A DNA stretch of 64,000 nt from assembly GCF_000147715.2 (NCBI RefSeq), contig NC_017934.1, forward strand, positions 620,001-684,000. The letters are read 5' to 3'. The position numbers and the translations under genes are program-made. Source of the stretch: Mesotoga prima MesG1.Ag.4.2. Lineage in GTDB: Bacteria; Thermotogota; Thermotogae; Petrotogales; Kosmotogaceae. Shown one piece after another: positions 1 through 8,501 of this stretch. Numbering within the stretch: the first letter of the stretch is position 1; every line of letters starts with the position of its first letter. The notes below the pieces were generated by a model, which made no database searches, had not been told where the DNA came from, and was given only the letters and a program-made list of their open reading frames with translations.

Positions 1-144
1 TGAAAGAACTACTCCCTTAATTTCGCTTTCGACTTTGAATTCCTCTGGACTTGCAACTGTACAAAAGACGCCCATCTCCCGAATCCTTCTTGCAAGAAGA
101 AGTGTGTACTGCGATCCGTAGTCTATAACAGCTATTCTATCCAT
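1..144 (-). CDS. guaA: GMP synthase (glutamine-hydrolysing), N-terminal fragment
   Basis: Reading the minus strand from the ATG at 144 gives 48 residues beginning [20 protein letters not shown], then the window edge cuts the gene. The IDYGSQYT stretch followed by ARRIRE is the typical start of the class I glutamine amidotransferase domain of GMP synthase, which converts XMP to GMP using glutamine and ATP in the cytoplasm. A GGGAGG ribosome site sits about 5 bases before the start. The catalytic Cys-His-Glu triad and the synthetase domain lie outside the window. Another class I amidotransferase cannot be fully excluded, but the opening motif is very GuaA-like. Confidence 0.85.
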   Translation of the reverse strand, partial: MDRIAVIDYGSQYTLLLARRIREMGVFCTVASPEEFKVESEIKGVVLS

Positions 145-304
145 ACGGCCTCCCAAAAAAGAGCCAAATAAATCCTAAAGTAGTTCCAGCAGAAAAGGTT
201 CAGCATATTTACCATGAACCATCGACTAGATCAGGAAAATCAGCCGAATAGTTCTCTTGAGGAATCTCAAGGCAAACGCGACACGTCTGGCGACGCAGGC
301 ATTA

Positions 305-1132
305 TCACCATCGGCCAAGCAGGCCGACACTCCAGTTCCTGCTGAAGCTAAAAGATTCAATCTTATTGGTAAGGTTAGTGCCAATCCCTGCTGTTATCAG
401 CATATCTCCAACCCTTACTTCCATGCCTCCGCCAACAATGAAATCTATGTTACTTAAAAGATCAGCGTTCATAGATACTCCAGCACGAGCAGAAAAGAGA
501 TTGTTGTATGTATACTGAGTCGAAAGACCCAGATATTTTATTGCCATCCCCTCTCTTGTGCCTAATTCAAGTCCAATCATAAAAGGGTCAGGAACAAATC
601 TTATCCCAGCGAGCAGATCGACTGAACTTACGGAGGAACCACTGTTCCACAAATCGCTGCTGAAGGAAACTATGTATTCAATCAGTTCATATGCCTTACC
701 TGTGATACCTCCCCTGACTGAGACACCGTAGGTTGTTGCCGTGGCGGTCGTCATGTTTAATTCAAAATCCGCCCCGTAAGCCGTAAAGGGGCCAAGCGCA
801 CCCGATATTGTGTAGCTAAGTGATCTAACATTCGATGCATTTTCAGTGTCCATGTAGTATTGAAGCATCCCTGCCATTCCATCATCTGAATCCTCAAAGA
901 GATGCAGGTAGAGAGCACGTTGATTTGAAGAGGGAGAGGCAACCGTAGTCAGTTCAACGAAGTGCGTTGAGAAAGCTGAATTAGTTATCCCATACAAATC
1001 AGAAGGACTGCCAAATCCCGAATCATACTCTACTGCAAGGATACCATTTCCACCCGTTTGAAGCTGGAAGGGATTCATTGCCACAGTAACAACACAAAAA
1101 AACACAACGATCAGAATCAGGAGCTTCTTCAT
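305..1132 (-). CDS. Exported beta-barrel-like protein, unknown function
   Basis: 275 residues. An N-terminal signal peptide (MKKLLILIVVFFCVVTVA, cut near residue 19) is followed by a Gly/Ser/Thr-rich body with alternating hydrophobic residues and a C-terminal aromatic end (SVGLLGRW), as in outer-envelope beta-barrel proteins. I do not recognise a specific family. It resembles the PorV/UPF0164-like conserved exported proteins of Thermotogota in architecture only. The ATG follows GGGGTGATAAG and lies 4 bases after the tgt stop, so it is probably the last or second-last gene of the long minus-strand run. It probably resides in the toga/outer membrane. Confidence 0.6.
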   Translation of the reverse strand: MKKLLILIVVFFCVVTVAMNPFQLQTGGNGILAVEYDSGFGSPSDLYGITNSAFSTHFVELTTVASPSSNQRALYLHLFEDSDDGMAGMLQYYMDTENASNVRSLSYTISGALGPFTAYGADFELNMTTATATTYGVSVRGGITGKAYELIEYIVSFSSDLWNSGSSVSSVDLLAGIRFVPDPFMIGLELGTREGMAIKYLGLSTQYTYNNLFSARAGVSMNADLLSNIDFIVGGGMEVRVGDMLITAGIGTNLTNKIESFSFSRNWSVGLLGRW

Positions 1133-1136
1133 CTTA

Positions 1137-2282
1137 TCACCCCATACGTTCTTCAGAAGTCTTAAGGTTCTCTGTTTGAATTAGGCCAGTCTCAATACAA
1201 TGTTCTTTGAATTCGGCCAGTCTATCGTCAAGTATAGCTTGTCGGATCCTTTTCACAAACTGCATAAGAAAACTAATATTGTGATAGCTTAACAGGATCT
1301 TTCCAAGAATCTCATCCCTTATGAAAAGATGGTGTATGTATGCTCGGCTGTATGTCGAGCAAACCTTGCAACTGCAATCGGGATCAACGGGTCTCTTGTC
1401 TTCCTTGTTTGTTGAGGACTTAAGATTGATTCTTCCATTCGATGTCAAAGCCGCTCCATGCCTTCCTAACCTGGTCGGAAGAACACAGTCGAACATATCT
1501 ATGCCGTTTTCAACGGCGGCCATTATGAGTTCTGGAGAACCTATCCCCATCAAATACCTTGGTCTTTCTTCAGGTAATAAATTTACAGATCCCGACAAAA
1601 TTCTTTCCGTCGTTTGGAAATCCTCTCCAACGCTCAGTCCGCCAAGAGCGAAACCTTCAAAATCAAGTGAAGTAATTCTAGCGGCACTTTCTTCCCTCAG
1701 GTCACCAAAAAAGCCCCCTTGGACTATACCAAAGAGAGACTGCATACTTTGCCCTTTGTGAGAAAGCAGAAATCTCTCCGCCCAAACCGTAGTTCTCTTT
1801 ACTGACTGTCTTACATAGTCTTTGTTTGCGCTTGGTTCAACACACTCATCGAAGGCCATGGCAATATCCGATCCAATCGCCTCCTGAATCTCTGAAGAAA
1901 GCTCAGGAGTAAAGAAGAGTGCTCTACCATCAAGAGGCGACCGAAACTTTACCCCATCGTCGGTAATCTTTTTTTCTTTTAGAGAGAAGACCTGGAATCC
2001 ACCGCTGTCAGTCAGAATCGAATGTTTCCACGACATAAATTTATGAAGCCCACCAAAGTTCCTGAGAACATTCAGCCCGGGACGTAAGAAAAGGTGAAAC
2101 GCGTTTCCAAGTATGATCCTCGCGTCAAGCTCCTCCAACTGATCTTGCCATAATCCCTTAACTGTTCCGTTTGTGCCAACAGGCATAAAAACCGGAGTTT
2201 CGAATTCACCGTGAGGCGTGACGATTACCCCGGTTCTAGCTTTTGATTCCGTACTCTTTGCCTTGAGTTTCAGTTCAACCAT
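1137..2282 (-). CDS. tgt: tRNA-guanine transglycosylase
   Basis: 381 residues, full length for bacterial Tgt, which exchanges guanine-34 for preQ1 in tRNAs with GUN anticodons. Visible motifs are LTDSGGFQVFSL with the catalytic Asp region, GNAFHLFLRPG, FALGGLSVGE, DCVLPTRLGRHG, and the zinc site CSCKVCSTYSRAYIHHLF near residues 305-325 (three Cys plus His). It starts at an ATG overlapping the end of the cyclodeaminase gene by 8 bases, so translational coupling is likely. Other queuosine genes are not in the window. Confidence 0.95.
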   Translation of the reverse strand: MVELKLKAKSTESKARTGVIVTPHGEFETPVFMPVGTNGTVKGLWQDQLEELDARIILGNAFHLFLRPGLNVLRNFGGLHKFMSWKHSILTDSGGFQVFSLKEKKITDDGVKFRSPLDGRALFFTPELSSEIQEAIGSDIAMAFDECVEPSANKDYVRQSVKRTTVWAERFLLSHKGQSMQSLFGIVQGGFFGDLREESAARITSLDFEGFALGGLSVGEDFQTTERILSGSVNLLPEERPRYLMGIGSPELIMAAVENGIDMFDCVLPTRLGRHGAALTSNGRINLKSSTNKEDKRPVDPDCSCKVCSTYSRAYIHHLFIRDEILGKILLSYHNISFLMQFVKRIRQAILDDRLAEFKEHCIETGLIQTENLKTSEERMG

Positions 2283-2904
2283 TACGTTTCCCGATTATCT
2301 CAATTATCTTGTTGTATGAGAAATCAATCTGTTTTTCAAGTTGTTTCATCTCTTCGTTTATCCATGCACCGTAATCAGGGTCCTTTAGGGATTTCATATT
2401 AATCATGACATTTGCCTTGGCGATTCTATGAACTGCAAGAAGAAGATGGGCAGCACTCTCCGCATCTGAAAGAACACTGGAGTTGCCCCATTTCGCGAGA
2501 CGTTCAACATTTACGATAATGTTTTTACATCTCCTGGCAAGGTCAAAAGGGACCTCGATAGCTGTCTTTAAGGCTTGCTGAATTTTCATTTCTCTTGCAT
2601 TCTTTTCATCATCGGTAGCCTTTGGTAACTTATACGCAGATAACACCTGATCAAAAGCCTGAATATCTCGGTTCATCAAGTCACACAGATAATTGCTTTC
2701 CGATTCGAATACCTCTAAACAAGATTCCATGTGACCTTCTACGTCTTCATAACCCTTTTTTCCAATAGTGAGATTTGCAACCATGGAGCCAAGAGAGGCT
2801 GCGAGCGCTGCCACAACTGCTCCGACTGCTCCCCCACCAGGAGTTGCGGATTTTTCAGCGACTTTCTTCAAGAAGTCCTTTAACGATAATGTGCAGAAAT
2901 CCAT
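2275..2904 (-). CDS. Formiminotransferase-cyclodeaminase family protein (possible methenyl-THF cyclohydrolase)
   Basis: About 209 residues from the ATG at 2904, one base after the deoC stop. The open frame extends 22 codons further upstream but only inside deoC. The sequence shows the FTCD C-terminal-domain hallmarks: SATPGGGAVGAVVAALAASL near residues 18-37 and helical segments ending in a Lys/Ile-rich tail. Family members cyclise formimino-THF or hydrolyse methenyl-THF (FchA) in one-carbon metabolism. No glutamate formiminotransferase domain is attached, so the FchA-like role is more likely than histidine degradation. A G-rich ribosome site lies inside the end of deoC. Confidence 0.8.
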   Translation of the reverse strand: MDFCTLSLKDFLKKVAEKSATPGGGAVGAVVAALAASLGSMVANLTIGKKGYEDVEGHMESCLEVFESESNYLCDLMNRDIQAFDQVLSAYKLPKATDDEKNAREMKIQQALKTAIEVPFDLARRCKNIIVNVERLAKWGNSSVLSDAESAAHLLLAVHRIAKANVMINMKSLKDPDYGAWINEEMKQLEKQIDFSYNKIIEIIGKRNG

Positions 2905-2905
2905 C

Positions 2906-3655
2906 TCAATAACCCCCCCAATTCTCTTTTGATCCTTCTGACACAATATTGATCCCTGAACTAGTACCAATCCTGCTTGCTCCGGCAGAAATCATTGCGA
3001 GAGCTTCCTCTCTCGATTTAACCCCTCCGGAAGCCTTAACTTTGCAAGCGTCTCCCACGACGAATTTCATTAACGATACATCATCTACCGTTGCCCCTCC
3101 GCCGGAGAAACCGGTCGAGGTCTTCACAAAGGCGGCACCTGCTTCTCTCGAAATAACGCAAGCAACGATCTTTTCTTCTTCTGTGAGGAGCGATGTTTCA
3201 ATAATTACCTTAACAGTCTTTCCACAAGCCGATTCTACCACTTTAGCTATGTCATCAAATACGCTTTCGTACTCTCCAGATTTCAGCAAACCAACATTAA
3301 TTACCATATCGAATTCGTCCGCCCCATTGTCACATGCCCAGGATGTCTCAAATCCCTTCACTTCTCTTGACATCTGGCCTAACGGAAACCCTATAACCAC
3401 AGTTTTTCTTATTGTACTACCGCTGAGAGACCTGTTAACCAGAGGAAGATACCCAGTGTTCACACAAACACTCCAGAACTCAAACCTAATTGCCTCTTCA
3501 CACAATTTCTCCACCATCTTTGGAGTGGCATCTGCTTTCAAGAGTGTATGATCAATGAATTTGGCAATATTAAGGTTCTCCGGTAATTCTCTCTTGATAG
3601 GAGAATACTCCTCTTTGTACCTTCTAACTTCTCTTTCGATTATCGCCTTAAGCAT
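2906..3655 (-). CDS. deoC: Deoxyribose-phosphate aldolase
   Basis: 249 residues, class I aldolase that splits 2-deoxyribose 5-phosphate into glyceraldehyde 3-phosphate and acetaldehyde. Motifs seen are FIDHTLLKADAT near residue 33, VIETSLLTEEEK, the Schiff-base lysine motif VKTSTGF and the phosphate-binding KASGGVKS. An N-terminal extension of about 30 charged residues (MLKAIIEREVRRYKEEYSPI) precedes the core, as in several thermophile DeoC proteins. It lies 34 bases downstream of the HD-domain gene and abuts the cyclodeaminase gene, in a mixed salvage and housekeeping operon. Confidence 0.93.
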   Translation of the reverse strand: MLKAIIEREVRRYKEEYSPIKRELPENLNIAKFIDHTLLKADATPKMVEKLCEEAIRFEFWSVCVNTGYLPLVNRSLSGSTIRKTVVIGFPLGQMSREVKGFETSWACDNGADEFDMVINVGLLKSGEYESVFDDIAKVVESACGKTVKVIIETSLLTEEEKIVACVISREAGAAFVKTSTGFSGGGATVDDVSLMKFVVGDACKVKASGGVKSREEALAMISAGASRIGTSSGINIVSEGSKENWGGY

Positions 3656-3689
3656 GGCATCACCTCTCTATACCAGAATATTCTCTAGA

Positions 3690-4238
3690 CTACAGACCTA
3701 AATCAACAGATATTTCTTGCATTGCTTTCAGAGAAAGAGAAAGGAAATCTTCGAGAGACATTCCAAATTCCGAACAACTGGCCATTTGCTCTCTGCTGGC
3801 ACCTCTTGCAAATGACTTTTCTTTGAACCTGTTTTTTAGAAAATCCACATCAATGTCGGAGAGTTTGCTACCCTTTCTAATGAGAACTGCGGCCACTATG
3901 AATCCTGTAACCGGATCGGCAGCATATATTGCTTTCTCGATTAGCTTGACCCGATCTTTCTTTTCACAGTGAGCAAGAATCGCATCGTTGACCTCATCGG
4001 GCAAGTCTTCGTTTTGAAGCATTGAAACAGTCTTAAGACCATGTTGATCGAAGTTGTCTTTAGTGAATTCGTAATCAAGATCGTGGAGAAGACCTGCCAT
4101 TGCCCAAACATCTTCATTCTCGCCGAGTCGTTCTGCGAGGGCTCTCATTACCGCCTCGGTGGCCAGCACGTGCTTAATAAGATTCTTAGATTGTATGTTG
4201 TTCATTATTAACTGCATTGCGTGATCTCTTGAAATCAT
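3690..4238 (-). CDS. HD-domain hydrolase
   Basis: 182 residues with an HD phosphohydrolase signature: AEAVMRALAERLGEN, then LLHDLDYEFTKDNFDQHGLKT near residues 51-71 (metal-binding His-Asp), and a later ILAHCEKKD with a conserved His. This compact single-domain type acts on nucleotides or related phosphate compounds, but the substrate cannot be told. It overlaps radC by 4 bases and precedes deoC by 34 bases, consistent with a shared transcript. No regulatory domain is attached. Confidence 0.8.
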   Translation of the reverse strand: MISRDHAMQLIMNNIQSKNLIKHVLATEAVMRALAERLGENEDVWAMAGLLHDLDYEFTKDNFDQHGLKTVSMLQNEDLPDEVNDAILAHCEKKDRVKLIEKAIYAADPVTGFIVAAVLIRKGSKLSDIDVDFLKNRFKEKSFARGASREQMASCSEFGMSLEDFLSLSLKAMQEISVDLGL

Positions 4239-4915
4239 TTTTCTGCCACCTCCGCTTTAAATGTTCTTCCTGCTGCAAAACTATAGAATGTACCGCTTCC
4301 TATTATAACGTGATCAAGCATTTTGATTCCTAGCGTCTCTCCGGCTTCCCTTATCTTTGAAGTAACACCTTCATCTTCTTTGCTAGGAGATGGATCACCG
4401 GAAGGGTGGTTATGAACCAGGATTATTGCAGCGGCCATCCTGCTTATTGCAGGTTTGTAGACCTCTCGCGGATGAAGAAGTGAGGAATCCAGTAATCCCA
4501 CACTAACCGTATTCAATCCTCTGTAGTTGAGTTTGCTGTCTAGGGAAATTACTCTTACGGTTTCTCTATCCATAAAGGCCATATCGTGGCAAAGATGGTA
4601 GACACCTTCAGGTTCATCCAGCCGAACTTTCGTTTTCTCAGTCATTTCTCTGAAGATCCTCTGTCCCAGCTCAAGAGCGGCCTTCAAGCAAACTGCCTTT
4701 GCTTTTCCAAGGCCTTTTGTATTCAGTAGTTCGTTAACTTCTGCAGAAAGAAGAGCCGTTAGAGAGCCATAGTAGCCAAGAAGTTCTTCACTAAGCTGAA
4801 GTACATCTTTTCCTTTGATTCCTGTTCTAAGAAGAATCGCGATTAATTCGCTGTTCGACAGCGCGCCAGCGCCCTTATCCAGCAGTTTCTCTCTAGGCAT
4901 TATCTGGCCTTCCAA
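4235..4915 (-). CDS. radC: RadC family JAB/MPN-domain protein
   Basis: 226 residues. The N-terminal part (PREKLLDKGAGALSNSELIAILLRTG and NTKGLGKAKAVCLKAALELG) is the helix-hairpin-helix UPF0758 domain. The C-terminal part has the JAMM-like metal motif VHNHPSGDPSPSKEDE near residues 165-180. Despite the name, RadC's role in DNA repair is doubtful and its activity is unproven. Either the TTG at 4915, spaced behind the G-rich end of maf, or the ATG at 4900 could be the start. It is 1 base from maf and overlaps the HD gene. Confidence 0.92.
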   Translation of the reverse strand: MEGQIMPREKLLDKGAGALSNSELIAILLRTGIKGKDVLQLSEELLGYYGSLTALLSAEVNELLNTKGLGKAKAVCLKAALELGQRIFREMTEKTKVRLDEPEGVYHLCHDMAFMDRETVRVISLDSKLNYRGLNTVSVGLLDSSLLHPREVYKPAISRMAAAIILVHNHPSGDPSPSKEDEGVTSKIREAGETLGIKMLDHVIIGSGTFYSFAAGRTFKAEVAEK

Positions 4916-4916
4916 T

Positions 4917-5480
4917 TCAGATTACCCCCCGCGCGTGTAGCTCATGCCACAATCTTCCTATTGGAAGTCCCATCACATTATAGAAGTCACCTGCTATGCT
5001 CTTCACGAAAAGAGCACCATAATCCTGAATTCCATAAGCTCCAGCCTTGTCAAGTGATAGACCGCTTTCAGCATATTCTTTGAGGACTTCCGATGGAACC
5101 TCTCTAAATGTTACGTCAGTTTTCTCCACAAAGCTGAATTCGCTTTCTTCGTACATTACGGAAACTGAGGTGAAGACAGAATGAGTCCTACCCGAGAGGA
5201 CAAGCAGCATTTCATAGGCTTCTTCCACTGAAGATGGTTTTCCAAGAACAAGTCCATCAAGAACGACTACCGTGTCTGCTGCAATTACAGTGGAAAAAGG
5301 ATTTCTAAGCATGACATTTTTGGCCTTCAAGTGAGAAAGTTCGCACAATTCCTTTTCGCAGAATCTTTCTGAAAGATTCTCCTCTACTCCCTTTGGAGGT
5401 ATGACTTCAAAAGAGACCCTCAGTAGATGCAGAAGCTCCCTTCTTCTTGGAGAAGAGGAACCGAGTATTAGTCTTGCCAA
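4917..5480 (-). CDS. maf: Maf family nucleoside triphosphate pyrophosphatase
   Basis: 187 residues. LILGSSSPRRRELL at the N-terminus is the Maf phosphate-binding signature, followed by VIAADTVVVLDGLVLGKP with the catalytic Asp, then SVMY and DKAGAYGIQDYG. Maf proteins hydrolyse non-canonical or modified nucleoside triphosphates to monophosphates (house-cleaning). The start is a TTG inside the end of the preceding membrane-protein gene (13-base overlap) with GGGTGAT just upstream, suggesting coupled translation. Confidence 0.92.
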   Translation of the reverse strand: MARLILGSSSPRRRELLHLLRVSFEVIPPKGVEENLSERFCEKELCELSHLKAKNVMLRNPFSTVIAADTVVVLDGLVLGKPSSVEEAYEMLLVLSGRTHSVFTSVSVMYEESEFSFVEKTDVTFREVPSEVLKEYAESGLSLDKAGAYGIQDYGALFVKSIAGDFYNVMGLPIGRLWHELHARGVI

Positions 5481-5980
5481 AGTGAATCACCCATCCTTCT
5501 TATGACTTCAAATGCTACATAAGCATTAATTGAAGCGGAAATCGATCCAAGTACCAACATATAGGGGTAAAGAAAGATGATCTCTATATTCTTAATAATA
5601 AGCGAAGAAGCTACCATTAGCTGTGAGAAATTACTAATCGCTGCGCCTGCTACACTTATTCCAAATAGACCAAACTTTCCGGTTTTGTTCATAAGCCACA
5701 TGGTTGCTGCGGACGAAACTGCGCCTGCAACTCCCATTAGAAAACCTGGAGTAGCGAGTCTGCCTGCCAGCAAACTTCCGATGATACTCTTGCCTATTGA
5801 AAGAGTCAGGATGTCGCCGAAAGGCAAGCCGGCCAGCGCTATGATTAAGACAAGATTGGAAAAGCCCCATCTTCCTCCCGGGATTGGAAGTGGAAACGGT
5901 ATTAGGCTTTCCAGAAGATAAAGAACAGACCCTATCGCCATTAACATCGATAGTGTAGTAACTCTCTTTGCTTCCATCAT
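5468..5980 (-). CDS. Gx transporter / heptaprenyl-diphosphate-synthase-component-I-like membrane protein
   Basis: 170 residues, five or so hydrophobic helices. The PIPGGRWGFSNLVLIIALAG stretch near residues 33-52 and the Gly/Ala-rich helices are typical of the family annotated Gx transporter or heptaprenyl diphosphate synthase component I. The biochemical role is not settled. In several bacteria this family is encoded beside NusG-II and ApbE proteins in membrane electron-transfer loci, which is the arrangement here. A pair of 18-bp direct repeats lies about 100-140 bases before its start. Confidence 0.75.
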   Translation of the reverse strand: MMEAKRVTTLSMLMAIGSVLYLLESLIPFPLPIPGGRWGFSNLVLIIALAGLPFGDILTLSIGKSIIGSLLAGRLATPGFLMGVAGAVSSAATMWLMNKTGKFGLFGISVAGAAISNFSQLMVASSLIIKNIEIIFLYPYMLVLGSISASINAYVAFEVIRRMGDSLWQD

Positions 5981-6075
5981 TTCTCCACAGTCACTCGTTT
6001 AACCAGAGTTTTGAGACAAAATCATTGACTCGATTTCTTTTTTGATCCCAATTCTTCACGAAATTTCTCGCCTGC

Positions 6076-6115
6076 TGTTTGTGGTTCACTTGACGAATGT
6101 TTGTGGTTCACTTGA
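6076..6115. repeat. Two 18-bp direct repeats upstream of the Gx membrane-protein gene
   Basis: TGTTTGTGGTTCACTTGA occurs exactly at 6076-6093 and again at 6098-6115, a 22-base period close to two turns of the helix. Each copy contains GTGGTTCAC, itself with GTG/CAC symmetry. The pair sits in the 148-base space between the NusG-II gene and the Gx gene, where a promoter or operator for the downstream minus-strand genes could lie. A regulator binding site is an inference from position and spacing. Confidence 0.6.
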
Positions 6116-6128
6116 TTTTCCTAAGTCC

Positions 6129-6479
6129 CTATTGAGTTATCGCGTCAACTTCAGACCGATCCGAGACTATCTTTATCAAAGTTCTGTTTGGTACACATAC
6201 AATTGGGATATTGGGCATGTTTACTGCTCCTTGGGCAACACAAAGCTTCTCTGGACAGTCTGAATCGATCACGGAAATCTTTCCTCCCTGGACTTTAACA
6301 ACCATTCCTACATCAAGAAAAATCTCAGAATCTGAGCTCAGATCTATAGTTCTTACCAGTCTTCCATTGCAGTACACTTCTGCGAAAGAAGAGCCATTTC
6401 CACGCGGAAATGCAAAAAGGATCACCAGAGCAAACGCTACGATTACAATCAAGACGTCATTTCTCGTGGTAAATTTCAT
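6129..6479 (-). CDS. NusG domain II-containing membrane-anchored protein
   Basis: 116 residues. One N-terminal membrane segment (NDVLIVIVAFALVILFAFP) is followed by a small NusG-II type beta domain: AEVYCNGRLVRTIDLSSD, then SDCPEKLCVAQGAVNMPN and IVCVPNRTLIKI. The paired DCPEKLCV and VCVPN cysteines are characteristic. Members often accompany ApbE and Gx or Rnf-type membrane proteins. It overlaps apbE by 4 bases and so is translationally coupled to the flavinyl transferase. It carries no FMN-attachment motif that I can see, so it is not itself an obvious ApbE target. Confidence 0.8.
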   Translation of the reverse strand: MKFTTRNDVLIVIVAFALVILFAFPRGNGSSFAEVYCNGRLVRTIDLSSDSEIFLDVGMVVKVQGGKISVIDSDCPEKLCVAQGAVNMPNIPIVCVPNRTLIKIVSDRSEVDAITQ

Positions 6480-7516
6480 TTCTCCTGATACACTTCAAAA
6501 CCTGGAGACCTAAAGATACTCATATCTTCCATTACAAGTAATACAAGGGCTCCAAATCTAGGCAGGAAAGTAACACCTGGTTCCATTCCTATAACAAAAG
6601 CGGCCGTTGCATAGGCATCTGCGAGCATGGTGCTCTTTCCTATTACAGTTGCACTTATAACTCCGCTACGGGAAGGGAACCCCGTTTCGGGGTCAAAAAT
6701 GTGGTGGTAACGTACATTGTTCTCAATAAAAAATCGCTCATAATCTCCAGAAGTAGCTACAGCACCGTCGTAAAGGTAGATGTATTCAAGAACATCTTGA
6801 ACACTTTCTCCTCTAGGATTTCTCACTCCAACTATCCATGGTCTATTCCCATACTTGGGACCGATTACCCCAATGTCACCCCCGGCATCGATGAAACCTG
6901 TTGCTTCCGGATCAAGCGATTTGATCTTTGCAATTGCCATATCGACTGCATAACCTTTTGCTATCCCTCCAAGATCAATCATCGCTCCATCAACCAGAGA
7001 AACGTATCCCAGCTCTTCATCGTAGGTAACTCTTGAAAAACCCGTTGAGCCCAAAGCATCTTCGATCTCCTTATCGCTGGGAATCCTTTTTTTAGAAGAT
7101 GCATCATCGAATCCCCACAGTCTTGTTAGAGAATAGAGGGTCGGATCGAATGCACCGGACGTGTTCCGAGCTATTTCCAGTGCTGACCTAATTAGAAAAC
7201 TTGTTTCCTTATCTATGTCATGAAGCTCTCCGGTTCTGTTCAGCTCAGCGATTACGCCATTGTTTCTGCTCCCAAATTTGTCATCTATCCTCTTGATCTC
7301 GGTCATAGCAGCCTCTGCGAGTGTAACTGGGGACATTGTGGAAGAGGAGACTCTTATTGTCACATAAGTTCCCAGATGATACTCGGTTTTGTCATAGTAC
7401 TCCAATGGCTTCTGTCGAAAGAAAACAATTGTCAGCAAAATTATTGCGGAAACAAAGAGGAGTCCATACAGGAAAATTCGGTTTCTCAGAAGACTATTGG
7501 GATTTCTTTTTGGCAA
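6476..7516 (-). CDS. apbE: FAD:protein FMN transferase (ApbE)
   Basis: About 346 residues from a TTG at 7516, chosen because GGAAGGTG sits 6 bases upstream. The open frame extends to a GTG at 7525. The N-terminus has a membrane anchor (RIFLYGLLFVSAIILLTIVFF), so the enzyme faces outside. ApbE motifs present are YHLGTYVTIRV, DPTLYSLTRLWGF, MIDLGGIAKGYAVD, IDAGGDIGVIG and ADAYATAAFVIG. ApbE attaches FMN from FAD to Thr/Ser of exported redox proteins. It overlaps the radical SAM gene upstream and the NusG-II gene downstream. No FMN-binding substrate protein is visible in the window. Confidence 0.92.
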   Translation of the reverse strand: MPKRNPNSLLRNRIFLYGLLFVSAIILLTIVFFRQKPLEYYDKTEYHLGTYVTIRVSSSTMSPVTLAEAAMTEIKRIDDKFGSRNNGVIAELNRTGELHDIDKETSFLIRSALEIARNTSGAFDPTLYSLTRLWGFDDASSKKRIPSDKEIEDALGSTGFSRVTYDEELGYVSLVDGAMIDLGGIAKGYAVDMAIAKIKSLDPEATGFIDAGGDIGVIGPKYGNRPWIVGVRNPRGESVQDVLEYIYLYDGAVATSGDYERFFIENNVRYHHIFDPETGFPSRSGVISATVIGKSTMLADAYATAAFVIGMEPGVTFLPRFGALVLLVMEDMSIFRSPGFEVYQEK

Positions 7517-8481
7517 TTGTTGCACCTTCCTTTTTCATCTATGCCAACCACAGAACTTCGCATACCTCTTCTCTCGACCAGGAGGTTTCCGCAATACGGA
7601 CATGTTGTGTCCGATAGACCTGGAAGATCGATATTCCCAACATAAACGTATCGCAAGTACTCCTTTGCTACTTCGGCAAGTTGTATTAGAGAATCAGGCG
7701 AAGTTGGGGGTATTGTGCTCTTGTAGTTAGGAAAGTATCTGTTAATATGAAGTGGGATATCCTTAGACAGCCCTGAGATCCATTTAGCTTCCTCCCTCAT
7801 TTCTTCAGGCGAATCGTTCTTGCCGGGAATAATGAGCGTAGTCAACTCAATGTGCGTTCCCGCTTTCCTGGCTGTCTCTATTGATCGAAGAACAACTCGT
7901 TTTTCTGTGCCGATGTCTTTCACGTAAAACTCGTCATTCCAACCCTTAAGATCGATGTTCATACCTCTTACCGACTGCGAAAGAAGATCCATGGGTTCCT
8001 CGTCAATCACTCCGTTTGTAACAAGTATGCTATATATACCTTCTTTGGCTGCTGCTCGAGAGGTATCAAGTATGAATTCGAAAGAGACAATCGGCTCGTT
8101 ATAAGTGAAAGCTATACCTCGCGATTCTCTCTCCAGAGCAATTTGAATAAGCTGCTGGGGCATAACACGCATTACCGTCTTTGGGCGTTGCTTCGAAATC
8201 TCCCAGTTCTGACAGAAGTTGCATCTCAAATTACAGCCCCATGAACCAACTGAAAGTATCTTCTCGCCAGGGAAAAGATGATAGAGAGGCTTCTTTTCAA
8301 TCGGATCTATAGCAATTGAAGTGAGCTGACCGTAATTAAGAGAATATAGCATTCCGTCAACATTCTTTCTTACGCCACAAAAGCCAACCTGATCGGGCTT
8401 GATTATACAATGCAAGGGGCAAAGAAGACACTGCAGTACCTTTTCCTCGCCATACTCATCAAAGTAAACGGCCGGTTTCAT
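7486..8481 (-). CDS. amrS: AmmeMemoRadiSam system radical SAM enzyme
   Basis: 331 residues. The 4Fe-4S/SAM motif CNLRCNFCQNWEISKQRP sits near residues 83-100, preceded by an N-terminal cysteine cluster (CLLCPLHCIIKPDQVGFCGVR) and followed by a C-terminal zinc-ribbon-like CPYCGNLL and CNNC. This is the PflA-like radical SAM protein that co-occurs with AMMECR1 and Memo proteins. Its substrate is unknown. It is 20 bases downstream of the AMMECR1 gene, confirming the pairing, and overlaps apbE by about 30 bases. Confidence 0.9.
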   Translation of the reverse strand: MKPAVYFDEYGEEKVLQCLLCPLHCIIKPDQVGFCGVRKNVDGMLYSLNYGQLTSIAIDPIEKKPLYHLFPGEKILSVGSWGCNLRCNFCQNWEISKQRPKTVMRVMPQQLIQIALERESRGIAFTYNEPIVSFEFILDTSRAAAKEGIYSILVTNGVIDEEPMDLLSQSVRGMNIDLKGWNDEFYVKDIGTEKRVVLRSIETARKAGTHIELTTLIIPGKNDSPEEMREEAKWISGLSKDIPLHINRYFPNYKSTIPPTSPDSLIQLAEVAKEYLRYVYVGNIDLPGLSDTTCPYCGNLLVERRGMRSSVVGIDEKGRCNNCQKEIPIVF

Positions 8482-8501
8482 GAATTCACCTCTTACCGGT
8501 T

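Noticed and set aside
1321-1761. Plus-strand 146-codon frame
   Set aside because: Exact antisense shadow of tgt, whose motifs are complete.
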